A DNA stretch of 63,575 bases, taken from assembly GCA_021462625.1 (NCBI GenBank), contig JAJNAU010000002.1, positions 1-63,575 of the forward strand. Direction: 5' to 3'. The notes under the pieces are model-generated. The model was not told the DNA's origin. It made no database searches and saw only the letters and a program-made list of their open reading frames with translations. Each line of letters begins with the position of its first letter. The first letter of the stretch is position 1. This DNA comes from Shewanella sp. (lineage in GTDB: Bacteria > Pseudomonadota > Gammaproteobacteria > Enterobacterales > Shewanellaceae). The position numbers were made by a program, and so were the translations under genes. Below are positions 26,015 through 35,355 of this stretch, one piece after another.

Positions 26015-27906
26015 TGTCCCCTGAGGCTGAGCCCAACATCCTCGCAAGCCACTGTTGGGGGGACAGCAACCAGCCGGCGCTGGTGCTGCTGCATGGCTTT
26101 CTTGGCAGCAAGGATGACTGGCAGCCGATCTTGCCCTATCTGAACGGGCATTTTTACTGTATTGTGCTGGATCTGCCCGGTCACGGCGGCAGCGAGGCCA
26201 TTCCGTTACCAACGCCGGGATTTGAAGCCTGCGCCGGGTTGATTCTCAACACGCTGGACTGTCTGGGCATAGATGAATTTACCCTGATGGGCTATTCCCT
26301 TGGCGGGCGGATTGCCCTGCATCTGGCCAGACAGCTGGATCAGCGCTCGCCAACAAGGCTGCAGGCGCTGCTACTGGAGTCCTGCCATCCCGGCCTACAG
26401 CAAGACAGTGAACGGCAAGCCAGAGCCCGCAACGATGCTCTCTGGGCTGAGCGCCTGACACGAGAGTCGCTGTCCTCTGTGCTGACCGATTGGTACCAGC
26501 AGGCGGTATTTGCCGATCTCAGTGAGACGCAGAAACAGGCGCTTGTAGCCAAACGCTGCCACGCCAATGCCACGGCACTGGTCAATTGCTATCGGGCCAC
26601 CTCGCTGGCGCTGCAGCAGGATCTCTGGCAACTGCCCAATCAGCTCAGCTGTCCTGTGTATTTCTTTGCCGCTGAGCGCGATGCCAAATTCTGCGCACTG
26701 GCCACGCGCTGGAGCGCCCAAAGCCCGCTAATTAACCTGACCATCAAGGATGCTGGACACAATATCCATATCGAGCAGCCAAGGCGGCTCGCCCACGCCA
26801 TCATGGAGCAACTTCACATGACGCAGGATGCCGGGAAAACGACTGAAGTTGCGGGGACAATTAATTCCGTTCACCTCTATCGATACCGGATCCCGCTGCA
26901 GCCGACACTGCCAGTGGGTGCAGCCCGGATTGATGTGCGTGAAGGACTGGTGCTGGCCATCAAATGCGGTAATGGCCAGCAGGCATTGGCTGAGATCGCA
27001 CCGCTGTCAGGCCGCGATACCTTAGGCACTCCGCTAACCGGATTCAGCCGGGAAACACTGGATCAAGTCATTGCTGAGCTGCAAACCAAACTGGCCACGT
27101 TGCCGGGACAAACCACTGAAGCCCTGCTGCAACTGGCGGCACAAATGCCTTTCCCCAGTGCCGCGCTGGGGCTGAGTCTGGCGGCGGCCAAACTGACTGG
27201 CACACTGTCTGAGATCAGGCTCCCCCAGAGGGCGATACCTTTGGTGTATGCGCCGGATGTCAGCGCCGGCATTTCGGTCATGGAACAGCAAATCCGTGCC
27301 CGCGTCAGCACCTTACCTGCAGATGTGCTGCAGGTGAAAGTGAAGATAGGTCAGTTACCCATGGAGCAGGAGATCGCCCTCATTCATCAGATCCTGGCGG
27401 CCAATCCCAAACTAAAGCTGCGACTGGATGCCAACCGCGCCTTTACCCTGGAACAAGCGCTGGATTTTTGCGCCTGCCTACCTTTGGATGCCATCGAGTA
27501 CATAGAGGAGCCCTGCCGGGATCCGGCGGACAACCTTAAGCTGTACCAGGCACTGGGTGTTCACTATGCACTGGATGAATCCCTGAATGATCCGGATTAC
27601 CGCTTCGAGCCTGCAGCCGGCCTCTGTGCGCTGGTGCTTAAGCCTATGCTTATCGGTAGCCTGTATCGCCTGAGTGAGTTGATAGTCACCGCCGATGCCC
27701 ACGGGGTGAGCACTGTGCTGAGTTCGGCACTGGAAAGCTCGTTGGGGATAGCCGACATCCGCCGACTTGCCGCTTGGCTGACGCCTGAGCAGTCGCCGGG
27801 AATCGATACCCTCAGCGCCTTCACTGAAGCGCTGATTGAGCCTTTGACAGGTAAGCCCTGCCTGCAACTGCAGGATCTGGCACTGATTGAAGAGTGCCGG
27901 CTATGA
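26014..27906 (+). CDS. Fused MenH hydrolase-MenC OSB synthase
   Basis: One 630-residue frame covers two menaquinone enzymes. Residues ~1-268 are the MenH alpha/beta hydrolase that releases pyruvate from SEPHCHC: 'LVLLHGFLGSKDDWQPI', nucleophile Ser in 'LMGYSLGGRIALH', Asp in 'AERDAKF', His in 'AGHNIHIEQP'. Residues ~285-630 are the MenC enolase-superfamily o-succinylbenzoate synthase: 'LAEIAPLSGR', the KxK in 'VKVKIGQ', metal ligands in 'LRLDANRAF', 'YIEEPC' and 'ALDESL', and 'LVLKP'. The junction 'MEQLHMTQDAG' is where separate genes would end and begin. All catalytic residues persist, so both halves should work in consecutive steps. Confidence 0.93.
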   Translation: MSPEAEPNILASHCWGDSNQPALVLLHGFLGSKDDWQPILPYLNGHFYCIVLDLPGHGGSEAIPLPTPGFEACAGLILNTLDCLGIDEFTLMGYSLGGRIALHLARQLDQRSPTRLQALLLESCHPGLQQDSERQARARNDALWAERLTRESLSSVLTDWYQQAVFADLSETQKQALVAKRCHANATALVNCYRATSLALQQDLWQLPNQLSCPVYFFAAERDAKFCALATRWSAQSPLINLTIKDAGHNIHIEQPRRLAHAIMEQLHMTQDAGKTTEVAGTINSVHLYRYRIPLQPTLPVGAARIDVREGLVLAIKCGNGQQALAEIAPLSGRDTLGTPLTGFSRETLDQVIAELQTKLATLPGQTTEALLQLAAQMPFPSAALGLSLAAAKLTGTLSEIRLPQRAIPLVYAPDVSAGISVMEQQIRARVSTLPADVLQVKVKIGQLPMEQEIALIHQILAANPKLKLRLDANRAFTLEQALDFCACLPLDAIEYIEEPCRDPADNLKLYQALGVHYALDESLNDPDYRFEPAAGLCALVLKPMLIGSLYRLSELIVTADAHGVSTVLSSALESSLGIADIRRLAAWLTPEQSPGIDTLSAFTEALIEPLTGKPCLQLQDLALIEECRL

Positions 27907-29312
27907 CAGGCTTGTCCCTCTCACCGTTACATCAGGCGGCAGTCGAAGCGCCGAATGCCTTGGCGGTCTGCACCCCCGACCGGCAAATCAGCTATGCCGA
28001 GCTCAGCCGCAGGATATCGGCATTGGCTGCAAGCCTGACTGAGCAGGGCATAAAACCCGGCGAGGTGGTGGGCGTTATCAGCAGCAACCGGCTGGAAATG
28101 CTGATGCTGTACTGGGCCTGTGTGGATACAGGCGCGCTGTTCTGCCCTGTATCCCCGAAATTTCCTGCTGCCCAAATCGATGCCCTGCTAAACAGCTGTG
28201 GTGCGGTACGTTACTGGTCAAGTTGTAAGCAAGAACTCACAAACTACCCGCTCACTCTGAACTTTGACGCGCACACTGAGCAGCCCCCGGCGACTGTGGA
28301 TTTCATCCGCCCGGCCAATATCATCTTTACCTCGGGCTCCAGCGGAACGCCCAAGGCTGTGGTGCACAATCTGGCGCAGCATGTGGCCAGCGCCACCGGA
28401 TCGGCCAGCCTGATTGCGCTACATCAGGGAGACCGCTGGCTGGCGTCACTGCCACTGTTTCATATTGGCGGGTTGGCAATCCTGAATCGCTGTGCCCTGG
28501 CCCGCGCCAGCGTGGTGTTTGCCGATACGAGCCAGCCCCTGGCACAGCAATTGCTGACTCACCACATTTCACACCTGTCATTGGTGGCGACTCAGTTGCA
28601 GCGTTTGCTTAATCAAGCACCGGATAGCCTTAAATACATTAAAGCCTTGCTGCTTGGCGGCGGTGCCATAGCTCAGCCACTGCTGGACAGGCTCGATGAG
28701 TCAGGCATTGCGGCCTTCACCAGCTATGGCATGACTGAGATGGCCTCACAGATCACTACGGGCAAAGCCCTGGGGAATGGCAGCAGTGGCAACCTGCTTC
28801 CCGGACGGGAGCTGACGCTGCGCGACGGCGTTATCTGGGTGCGCGGTGACACTTTGTTTATGGGTTATTTGAGCAACGTTGGTCTTAACAGAGAAACCGA
28901 TGAAGAAGGTTGGTTCTGCACCAAAGACAGAGGTTATTGGGACGATGCCGGGCATCTGCACATCTGCGGGCGCAGCGACAATATGTTCGTTTGCGGCGGC
29001 GAGAATCTGCAGCCTGAAGAGCTGGAAGTCGTGTTGAAACAACTACCGGATGTGGAAGATGCGCTGGTGTTTGCCCTGACGGATGAGGAGTTCGGATGTT
29101 TGCCGGCGGCAATAATCAAAGGCCGTATGCCGGTGCAGGCTGATGCCGATGAGTTTGTGTGCCGCCATATTGCCAGATTCAAGCGCCCCAGAGCCTATTT
29201 CCCCTGGCCGGAAGAGGTGACACAAACTGGCCTCAAGACAAACCGTAACCAGGTAGTGGATGCGGTGCGTCAGCGCGAGGGGCTGGCAAAACCGTTCGGA
29301 ATTGTCTCCTGA
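27903..29312 (+). CDS. menE: MenE, o-succinylbenzoate-CoA ligase
   Basis: ANL-superfamily adenylating enzyme that makes o-succinylbenzoyl-CoA. The phosphate-binding loop 'TSGSSGTPKAVVHN', 'LPLFHIGGLAIL', 'TSYGMTEMASQ' and the hinge 'DRGYWDDAGHLHICGRSDN' are visible, with the late lysine in 'GLKTNRNQV'. The track starts at a GTG (27894); the ATG at 27903, overlapping the menHC stop as ATGA, gives the normal N-terminus and about 469 residues. The overlap suggests translational coupling. Confidence 0.94.
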   Translation: MTGLSLSPLHQAAVEAPNALAVCTPDRQISYAELSRRISALAASLTEQGIKPGEVVGVISSNRLEMLMLYWACVDTGALFCPVSPKFPAAQIDALLNSCGAVRYWSSCKQELTNYPLTLNFDAHTEQPPATVDFIRPANIIFTSGSSGTPKAVVHNLAQHVASATGSASLIALHQGDRWLASLPLFHIGGLAILNRCALARASVVFADTSQPLAQQLLTHHISHLSLVATQLQRLLNQAPDSLKYIKALLLGGGAIAQPLLDRLDESGIAAFTSYGMTEMASQITTGKALGNGSSGNLLPGRELTLRDGVIWVRGDTLFMGYLSNVGLNRETDEEGWFCTKDRGYWDDAGHLHICGRSDNMFVCGGENLQPEELEVVLKQLPDVEDALVFALTDEEFGCLPAAIIKGRMPVQADADEFVCRHIARFKRPRAYFPWPEEVTQTGLKTNRNQVVDAVRQREGLAKPFGIVS

Positions 29313-29373
29313 ACCCAAAAACAACAATGCCCGCAGATGCGCAATACCGTTCAGTTAAGGCGAATATAAAAAG

Positions 29374-29404
29374 AGCTCTGCTAAAGCAGGGCTGTTTTTG
29401 TTTT
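29374..29404 (+). terminator. Terminator of the men operon
   Basis: AGCTCTGC-taaa-GCAGGGCT followed by GTTTTTGTTTTTG, about 60 bp after menE. Confidence 0.88.
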
Positions 29405-29413
29405 TGAAAAGCA

Positions 29414-29501
29414 GTTCACCACGAAGCGCTCACTTCGCTCGCTACACAGAGGACACGAAGGGATAGCAAAGAAAAGCTTTTCTTCGTGGTCTTCGTGGTT
29501 C
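29414..29501. repeat. REP-like inverted repeat (CCACGAAG/CTTCGTGG)
   Basis: CACCACGAAG and ACACGAAG on the left are mirrored by CTTCGTGG twice on the right, forming an imperfect long hairpin. The 'accacgaag...cttcgtggt' word is a widely scattered intergenic repeat in bacteria. It lies between the convergent menE and rpoH genes. Confidence 0.7.
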
Positions 29502-29587
29502 AATCTTTCTCTTTCAAACGTAACGGAAACATATTAAGTGAACAGCATTGCCGCAGATGCGGGCTTTATGTTGACAGGAAGTCGATA

Positions 29588-30457
29588 TCAAATGGATTCC
29601 AGACACAGCTGCTGTTTCAGCTTGTTCATGGCATTCTTTTCCAGCTGACGGATACGCTCCGCCGATACCTGATACTTATCTGCCAGTTCCTGCAAAGTGG
29701 CTTTGTCATCGTCCAGCCAACGGGTCTGCAGAATGTACTGGCTACGCTCATCCAGAGTTTTGATGGCCGACAGCAGACGCACCTGAGTATTGTTTTCCCA
29801 GTTATCGTTTTCAACCTGCTCCGCGATATCGGAAGAGTGATCTTCCAGATACAGAGCCGGCGCGAAATCATGGGAGTCATCCTCATGATCACTGGCCAGA
29901 TCGAAGGCCGGATCCTGCGCGGCCATGCGCGACTCCATCTCCAGCACATCGCCTTTGGATACCCCAAGATTATCCGCCACCATTTCCACTTCGGCATCGG
30001 TAAACCAACCCAAGCGCTTCTTGGCTTTACGCAGATTGAAGAACAACTTACGCTGCGCCTTGGTGGTCGCCACCTTAACGATACGCCAGTTCTTCAATAC
30101 ATATTCATGAATTTCGGCTTTGATCCAGTGCACGGCAAAAGACACCAGGCGTACACCTACATCGGGGTCAAAACGCTTAACGGCTTTCATCAGACCGATA
30201 TTGCCTTCCTGGATCAGATCTGCCTGGGGCAAGCCATAGCCTGAATACCCTTTGGCCACATGCACAACGAATCTCAGGTGGGACATAATCAGCATCTTCG
30301 CCGCCTGCAGGTCACCTGTTTCCTGCAAACGCTTGGCAAAACGATACTCTTCCTCGCTATCCAGAACAGGAATACTGTTCACCGATTGGATATAAGCATC
30401 GAGACTGGCGCTTCCCTGAGGAACCATCAGTGCCATAGATTGCGTTTGTTCAGTCAT
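29588..30457 (-). CDS. rpoH: RpoH heat-shock sigma factor
   Basis: Sigma-32 directs RNA polymerase to heat-shock promoters. The 289 residues show region 2 ('[21 protein letters not shown]', '[15 protein letters not shown]'), the RpoH box '[15 protein letters not shown]' used in regulation and core binding, and region 4 ('[20 protein letters not shown]'). Its position downstream of ftsYEX is the classical gammaproteobacterial order, with 220 bp upstream for its own promoters. Translation in E. coli is heat-regulated by mRNA structure; I could not establish that here. Confidence 0.97.
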   Translation of the reverse strand: MTEQTQSMALMVPQGSASLDAYIQSVNSIPVLDSEEEYRFAKRLQETGDLQAAKMLIMSHLRFVVHVAKGYSGYGLPQADLIQEGNIGLMKAVKRFDPDVGVRLVSFAVHWIKAEIHEYVLKNWRIVKVATTKAQRKLFFNLRKAKKRLGWFTDAEVEMVADNLGVSKGDVLEMESRMAAQDPAFDLASDHEDDSHDFAPALYLEDHSSDIAEQVENDNWENNTQVRLLSAIKTLDERSQYILQTRWLDDDKATLQELADKYQVSAERIRQLEKNAMNKLKQQLCLESI

Positions 30458-30677
30458 TCACGCTCCTGTAATAAAAATCGTTGTTCCGGTTTAAGTTAGC
30501 TGAATTAATGGGCTGCCAACCGGAATGATTGATGCTTTTTGCAACAATTCTTGCTGCAGAACTATCGTTTAATTCATGCAGACTGTCAACCAAGCTCTGG
30601 GATTACACCCCATTTCTGAATTAAAGTTCATGCTCAAGGCCGACTGTGACAGGTCGCCGCCAATTGCTAAGCGGATG

Positions 30678-31640
30678 TTACTCTGGCTCAATGGCCCGCA
30701 GGTGCTGACGCACCGACAGGTAAGAGCCCAGCCAACCCAGGAATGAAGCTATGCCCACCAGCTGCAGTAGCTCGGTGAAGGTCAATCCCTGCATGTTGAT
30801 CTGGCTGCCATAAAGCCCCAGCAGTTCAACCAGAGCCCCATCTAGATACCAGACGAGCAGGTTGATGATCACCCAGGCTAACACCCCGCCAATCACTCCA
30901 TACCAGATACCAGTATACAGAAATGGCCGCTGAATAAAGCTCTCGGTGGCTCCCACCAGTTTCATCACTTCAATTTCGCTTCGGCGACTCATGATCGCCA
31001 GCCGTATGGTATTTCCAATGATCAGCACCACCGCCAGAATAAGCAGTGCCGCCACCATAGAAACAGTGCGCTGCAGCAGCTTCACGCCGGCCTGCAGGCG
31101 CTCAAGCCATTCAATATCCAGACGACCGAAGCTGACTTCCGGTTGTCGCTGCAATTTTTGCAGCAGCTCTCGAGCGCCCTGGGGGCTGGAGTAACGGCTG
31201 GTCGGGGTCACCATCACCACGGCAGGCAGGGGATTGGTATCCAGATACGACAGGGCATCACCAAAGCCTGACAGTGCCTGAAACTCCTGCAGCGCCTGCT
31301 CACGGTTGATATAGCTGACTTCGGCCACTTCCGGGAACACCTTGATACGGGTGATCAGGCTCTGAATCGAGTGCTCTGAGCGGCCTTCATCGATAAACAG
31401 GGAAATCTGCGCGGCGCTGTCCCAGCTCTGGGTAATGGACTCGGCATTCTTTACCAGCACCTGCAGCGCCGCCGGCAAGCTCAGGCTTACGCCCAGCATT
31501 GCCATGGTCATCAGTGACGAAATCGGGTTGCGCCACAGCTCCCCCACGCTGCCCATGGCCTGCTGAATATGGCGGATGAAGAACATCACAACGCGACCGG
31601 TAAGAGGCAACTTGCTGCGATTAAGTGGTGCCTTAGTCAT
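30678..31640 (-). CDS. ftsX: FtsX cell-division ABC permease
   Basis: Inner-membrane partner of FtsE that controls peptidoglycan amidases at the septum through EnvC. The 320 residues contain an N-terminal membrane segment ('PISSLMTMAMLGVSLSLPAAL'), a large periplasmic domain with 'SQISLFIDEGRSEHS'-like sequence, and three further segments, including 'MSRRSEIEVMKLVGATESFI', the conserved FtsX motif. It is 10 bp after ftsE. Confidence 0.95.
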   Translation of the reverse strand: MTKAPLNRSKLPLTGRVVMFFIRHIQQAMGSVGELWRNPISSLMTMAMLGVSLSLPAALQVLVKNAESITQSWDSAAQISLFIDEGRSEHSIQSLITRIKVFPEVAEVSYINREQALQEFQALSGFGDALSYLDTNPLPAVVMVTPTSRYSSPQGARELLQKLQRQPEVSFGRLDIEWLERLQAGVKLLQRTVSMVAALLILAVVLIIGNTIRLAIMSRRSEIEVMKLVGATESFIQRPFLYTGIWYGVIGGVLAWVIINLLVWYLDGALVELLGLYGSQINMQGLTFTELLQLVGIASFLGWLGSYLSVRQHLRAIEPE

Positions 31641-31650
31641 CCCTGTATCC

Positions 31651-32334
31651 TCAACAATTCAGGCCAACGGCCAGTTCATCGGATCCCAACATGCGTCCCT
31701 GTTTGAGGGTCAGGGTGCGGTATTTCATGCGGGCAATGAGTCCCAGATCGTGGGTGGCGATTAATACGCTGGTACCGGCGTCGTTGAAGGTTTCAAACAG
31801 ACGCAGAATATCCATCGATAGCTTGGGGTCCAGGTTACCTGTGGGCTCATCCGCCAGCAGCAAAGGCGGCTTGTTGACGATGGCCCGGGCAATGCCCACC
31901 CGCTGCTGCTCACCGCCGGACAGCATCAAAGGCAAGTGCTTGTCTTTGCCATACAGATCCACCATATCCAGCGCGCCATCAACCCGCTTGCGGATTTCGC
32001 CCAGTGAAAATCCTTCGATCACCAGTGGCAGTGCCACGTTGTCGAATACACTTTTGTCCATCAGCAGATGGTGGTTCTGAAAAATCATACCTATATGGCG
32101 GCGCAGGTAAGGCACCTGAGCGCGGCTGATGTCGGCAATATTATGGCCGTTAATGGACACCTTGCCGGCACTGGCCCGCTCAATCACTGTGATAAGCTTA
32201 AGCAGGGTACTCTTGCCTGCCCCGGAATGACCAGTCAAAAACGCCATTTCACCCTGTTTAAGATGAAAACTGACATCCGTCAGCGCCTTCTGGCCCCCCG
32301 GGTAGACCTTGCTTACCTGCTCGAAGTGAATCAT
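31651..32334 (-). CDS. ftsE: FtsE cell-division ABC ATPase
   Basis: ATPase of the FtsEX complex. Walker A 'LTGHSGAGKSTLLKL', Q-loop 'GMIFQNHHLL', signature 'MLSGGEQQRVGIARAI', Walker B 'LLLADEPTGNLD' and H-loop 'VLIATHDLGLI' are all present. The track ORF extends to 32427 into ftsY, but the ATG at 32334 (MIHFEQVSK) is the family start and gives 227 residues. It lies 7 bp after ftsY. Confidence 0.97.
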   Translation of the reverse strand: MIHFEQVSKVYPGGQKALTDVSFHLKQGEMAFLTGHSGAGKSTLLKLITVIERASAGKVSINGHNIADISRAQVPYLRRHIGMIFQNHHLLMDKSVFDNVALPLVIEGFSLGEIRKRVDGALDMVDLYGKDKHLPLMLSGGEQQRVGIARAIVNKPPLLLADEPTGNLDPKLSMDILRLFETFNDAGTSVLIATHDLGLIARMKYRTLTLKQGRMLGSDELAVGLNC

Positions 32335-32341
32335 ATCTCTG

Positions 32342-33997
32342 TTATTGCTCCTTGTCGTGACTGAATAGCGCGTCAATGAACTCCTTAGCGTTGAACTGAC
32401 GCAGATCATCAATCTGCTCGCCCACACCTATGTAACGGATGGGAATACCAAACTTATCGGCGATCGCAAAGATCACCCCACCTTTTGCTGTGCCATCCAG
32501 CTTGGTAATATTGATACCCGTTACCCCCACGGCTTCCTGGAAAAGTTGCGCCTGGTTAATGGCGTTCTGGCCGGTGCTGGCATCCAGCGTCAGCATCACC
32601 TCATGTGGTGCATCGGGATCCAGCTTCTTCATCACCCGCACCACTTTCTTGAGTTCTTCCATCAGGTGACTCTTGTTCTGCAGACGACCGGCAGTGTCGG
32701 CAATCAGCACGTCTATGCCACGGGCCTTGGCGGCCTGCAGGGCATCAAACAGCACAGAGGCACTGTCAGCACCGGTATGCTGGGCGATCACAGGGATATT
32801 GTTGCGCTGCCCCCATACCTGCAGCTGCTCAACCGCAGCGGCGCGGAAAGTATCACCAGCAGCCAGCATCACTGACTTGCCCTCACGCTGATACTGTTTG
32901 GCCAACTTGCCGATAGTGGTGGTCTTACCGACACCGTTTACCCCCACCATGAGGATCACGAAGGGACCCTTGGCATTTTCCGGCACCAGAGGCATGCTTA
33001 CAGGTTCAAGCATGTTATGCATCTCTTGGCGCAGCAGCTCATACAGGGCTTCGGCATCCTTCAGCTGCTTGCGGCTGGCATCATCTGTCAGTTTATTGAT
33101 GAGCTTGGTGGTGGTTTCCACTCCCACATCGGCGATCAGCAACTGCTCTTCCAGCTCTTCAAACAGGTCATCATCAATTTTCTTGTCACGGAACAGGCTG
33201 ATAAAACCGCTGCCAATGTTCTCGCTGGTGCGCATCAGGCCACGCTTGAGACGGGCAAAGAAACCTTCTTTAACCGGTTTTTCCTGGGGTTCAGGCTGAC
33301 GCTCCGCTAGGTCAGCCAGACATTGAGCTTCCTCTTCGGCAGCAAAACGAGCGGCGTCTTCAGCCTGACGTTGAGCTTCCGCTTCAGCCATTTCACGGGC
33401 CTGAGCTTCAAGGCGCTGCTGCTCGATGCGGGCGGCTTCTTCAGCCAATTGCTGTTGACGTTCAGCTTCAATGCGAGCCAGCTCTTCAGCTTGCAGACGC
33501 TCCTGCTCAACCGCCATTTCAGCAGCCAGTTTGGCTTCCTCTTCTGCCGCCAAACGTGCCGCTTCTTCAGCCTTGCGCTGAGCTTCCGCTTCTGCGGTTA
33601 TACGTGCCGCTTCTTCAGCCTGACGCTGAGCTTCGGCTTCTGCCGCCAAACGTGCCGCTTCTTCAGCCTTGCGCTGAGCTTCAGCTTCTGCGGCTATACG
33701 TGCCGCTTGTTCTGCCTGACGCTGAGCCTCCGCTTCTGCCGCCAAACGTGCCGCTTGCTCTGCCTGACGCTGAGCTTCAGCTTCTGCCGCCAAACGTGCC
33801 GCTTCTTCAGCCTGCCGCTGAGCTTCAGCCTCTGTGGCTATAGGTGCTGCCTCTTCGGCCTGTAAACGGGCATCCTCTTCTTCTGCCTGCAGGCGCGCAG
33901 CTTCTTCAGCGGCCAGTTGAGCATCCAGCTCCGCAGCTTTGTCTTCTTCTTTTAACTTATCTCTGCGGAACCAGGAAAAAAAACCTTTCTTTGCCAT
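32342..33997 (-). CDS. ftsY: FtsY signal recognition particle receptor
   Basis: GTPase that docks SRP-ribosome complexes at the inner membrane. The long N-terminal A domain (about 1-230) is highly charged and built largely from 16-residue Glu/Ala/Gln/Arg repeats. The NG domain follows: 'GVNGVGKTTTIGKLA', 'DTFRAAAVEQL', 'DTAGRLQNKSHLMEEL', 'TKLDGTAKGG' and 'GVGEQIDDLRQF'. The track start (34009, TTG) adds four residues; MAKKGFFSWF at 33997 is the usual start. Coordinates near this start rest on the track. It heads ftsY-ftsE-ftsX. Confidence 0.96.
   Translation of the reverse strand: MAKKGFFSWFRRDKLKEEDKAAELDAQLAAEEAARLQAEEEDARLQAEEAAPIATEAEAQRQAEEAARLAAEAEAQRQAEQAARLAAEAEAQRQAEQAARIAAEAEAQRKAEEAARLAAEAEAQRQAEEAARITAEAEAQRKAEEAARLAAEEEAKLAAEMAVEQERLQAEELARIEAERQQQLAEEAARIEQQRLEAQAREMAEAEAQRQAEDAARFAAEEEAQCLADLAERQPEPQEKPVKEGFFARLKRGLMRTSENIGSGFISLFRDKKIDDDLFEELEEQLLIADVGVETTTKLINKLTDDASRKQLKDAEALYELLRQEMHNMLEPVSMPLVPENAKGPFVILMVGVNGVGKTTTIGKLAKQYQREGKSVMLAAGDTFRAAAVEQLQVWGQRNNIPVIAQHTGADSASVLFDALQAAKARGIDVLIADTAGRLQNKSHLMEELKKVVRVMKKLDPDAPHEVMLTLDASTGQNAINQAQLFQEAVGVTGINITKLDGTAKGGVIFAIADKFGIPIRYIGVGEQIDDLRQFNAKEFIDALFSHDKEQ
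33545..33832 (-). repeat. 48 bp coding minisatellite in ftsY
   Basis: Six consecutive 16-codon units (residues about 56-151), each close to 'EAEAQRQAEEAARLAA'. The units differ mostly by Q/K, E/Q and L/I changes. They encode a probable long helix in the A domain. Long antisense ORFs on the plus strand in the track are mirror artefacts of this repeat. Confidence 0.93.
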
Positions 33998-34251
33998 GTA
34001 TGCTACCAATTTTCTTGGGTGGAAATTCTGTCGTTGGGCGTTGTAGTCACGTCTGCCGGGAGCTGATTATCCTGATACCGATGAAAACAGCCCAAACTGA
34101 CCTGGGATGAGCGCTCCCCCAACTGGGCCAGTTCATGTAAAATAGCCCCCCCATACCAGCCGCCAATGCCGTATCAGCTTGAATATCCGGCGGGCTGAAC
34201 ACGAGGCAGCATAGTCTACCACTTTCTTTCTTCAGGCAAAATCACGGGGGC

Positions 34252-34884
34252 ATGATGGCCAGAAATAGACCGGGCAGCGGCCAGGTAAGAATCATTGCAG
34301 GGCTGTGGCGCTCACGTAAGCTACCCATTCAGGATCTTGAAGGGCTGCGCCCTACCACGGACAGGGTCAGAGAGACCCTGTTCAACTGGCTCAGCGGCGA
34401 ACTTCCCGGCGCCCGGGTGCTGGATTGCTTTGGCGGCAGTGGTGCGCTGGCGATGGAAGCTCTGTCACGCTATGCAAGTTACGCCCGGGTATTTGAGCTG
34501 CAAAAAAATGCCGTCATGCAACTGCAAAACAATCTGAAGACACTCAAATGTGAGCAGGCCGATGTGATCGCAGGCGACAGTCTGCAGTTATTGGCGCAGG
34601 GGCCGGCAGGGCAACGCTCGGTTAAAGACACGCAGTCAACCAAAGGCTTTGACATAGTGTTTATCGACCCACCTTTTCGTAAAGGACTGGCCGAAAACAG
34701 CATCAGCGCCTTGGTCACCCATCAGTGGCTGAATCCTGACGCCCATATCTATGTGGAAACGGAGTCCGAACTGCAGGCCTTGCCGGTACCTGCTGATTGG
34801 ACTCAACTGAAACAAAAGACCGCCGGTCAGGTGTGTTATCGCCTGTACCGCTATGAACCCGACACGACTGAAGAACAAGAGTAA
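34252..34884 (+). CDS. rsmD: RsmD, 16S rRNA m2G966 methyltransferase
   Basis: Methylates N2 of G966 in 16S rRNA. The SAM fold shows 'IIAGLWRSRKL', 'LRPTTDRVRETLFNWL', 'VLDCFGGSGALAMEALSR' and the catalytic 'VFIDPPFRKGL'. The 210 residues match the family, with a slightly long insertion ('GPAGQRSVKDTQSTKG') before the catalytic strand. It diverges from ftsY, the common gammaproteobacterial arrangement. Two ATGs stand in tandem at the start. Confidence 0.96.
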   Translation: MMARNRPGSGQVRIIAGLWRSRKLPIQDLEGLRPTTDRVRETLFNWLSGELPGARVLDCFGGSGALAMEALSRYASYARVFELQKNAVMQLQNNLKTLKCEQADVIAGDSLQLLAQGPAGQRSVKDTQSTKGFDIVFIDPPFRKGLAENSISALVTHQWLNPDAHIYVETESELQALPVPADWTQLKQKTAGQVCYRLYRYEPDTTEEQE

Positions 34885-34887
34885 ATC

Positions 34888-35169
34888 ATGAAATATGTGT
34901 TATTGACCGGAAAAACAATGACCCTGTTTGCCTGGGGGGTGATGATTTTCAACCTGTTTATGCCCTTCCCAGGTAACACCGGACTAGCACTGAATATTCT
35001 GCTGCTGGTTACAGCCTTTATGCACGCCATGCAAGTGCTGATGTTTTACAGTATGTTCAGTCAGCAGATGAAGCTCACTAAAAAGGACTTCCTGACTGTC
35101 TTTGGCTTCGGGGTATTTGCGCTGTTGGAATACCGCAAGAAACTGATGCTGCAGCTACAACATACCTGA
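34888..35169 (+). CDS. yhhL: YhhL-like DUF1145 membrane protein
   Basis: A 93-residue inner-membrane protein of family DUF1145, with three hydrophobic segments ('MTLFAWGVMIFNLFMPFP', 'ALNILLLVTAFMHAMQVLMF', 'TVFGFGVFALLEYRKK'). It follows rsmD after 3 bp, as yhhL does next to rsmD in E. coli, so both are probably co-transcribed. Its function is unknown. Confidence 0.9.
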   Translation: MKYVLLTGKTMTLFAWGVMIFNLFMPFPGNTGLALNILLLVTAFMHAMQVLMFYSMFSQQMKLTKKDFLTVFGFGVFALLEYRKKLMLQLQHT

Positions 35170-35299
35170 TCCTCATCTGTCACAGATAGCGGCAGCCAGC
35201 AGCTACCTGTGATATCGCCTTATATCCCGCCGCTCCAATTTCTTTGCTGTACAAACCCCCTGTCGTGGAGCTTGTCGCTTTTCCCGAGCCGCAAAACAA

Positions 35300-35325
35300 A
35301 GACCCCCGCCAATTGGCAGGGGTCT
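35300..35325 (-). terminator. Terminator of cymA
   Basis: AGACCCC...GGGGTCT hairpin with central GCC-aatt-GGC. Read on the minus strand it is followed by a T-rich stretch (TTTGTTTTG). It may also stop yhhL transcription. Confidence 0.8.
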
Positions 35326-35355
35326 ATATCATCAAGTGGTTACCCTGATATCCAA

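Noticed and set aside
33323-33865. Long plus-strand ORFs of low complexity opposite ftsY
   Set aside because: They mirror the 48 bp repeat of the ftsY A domain; ftsY itself is a clear SRP receptor in the other strand.
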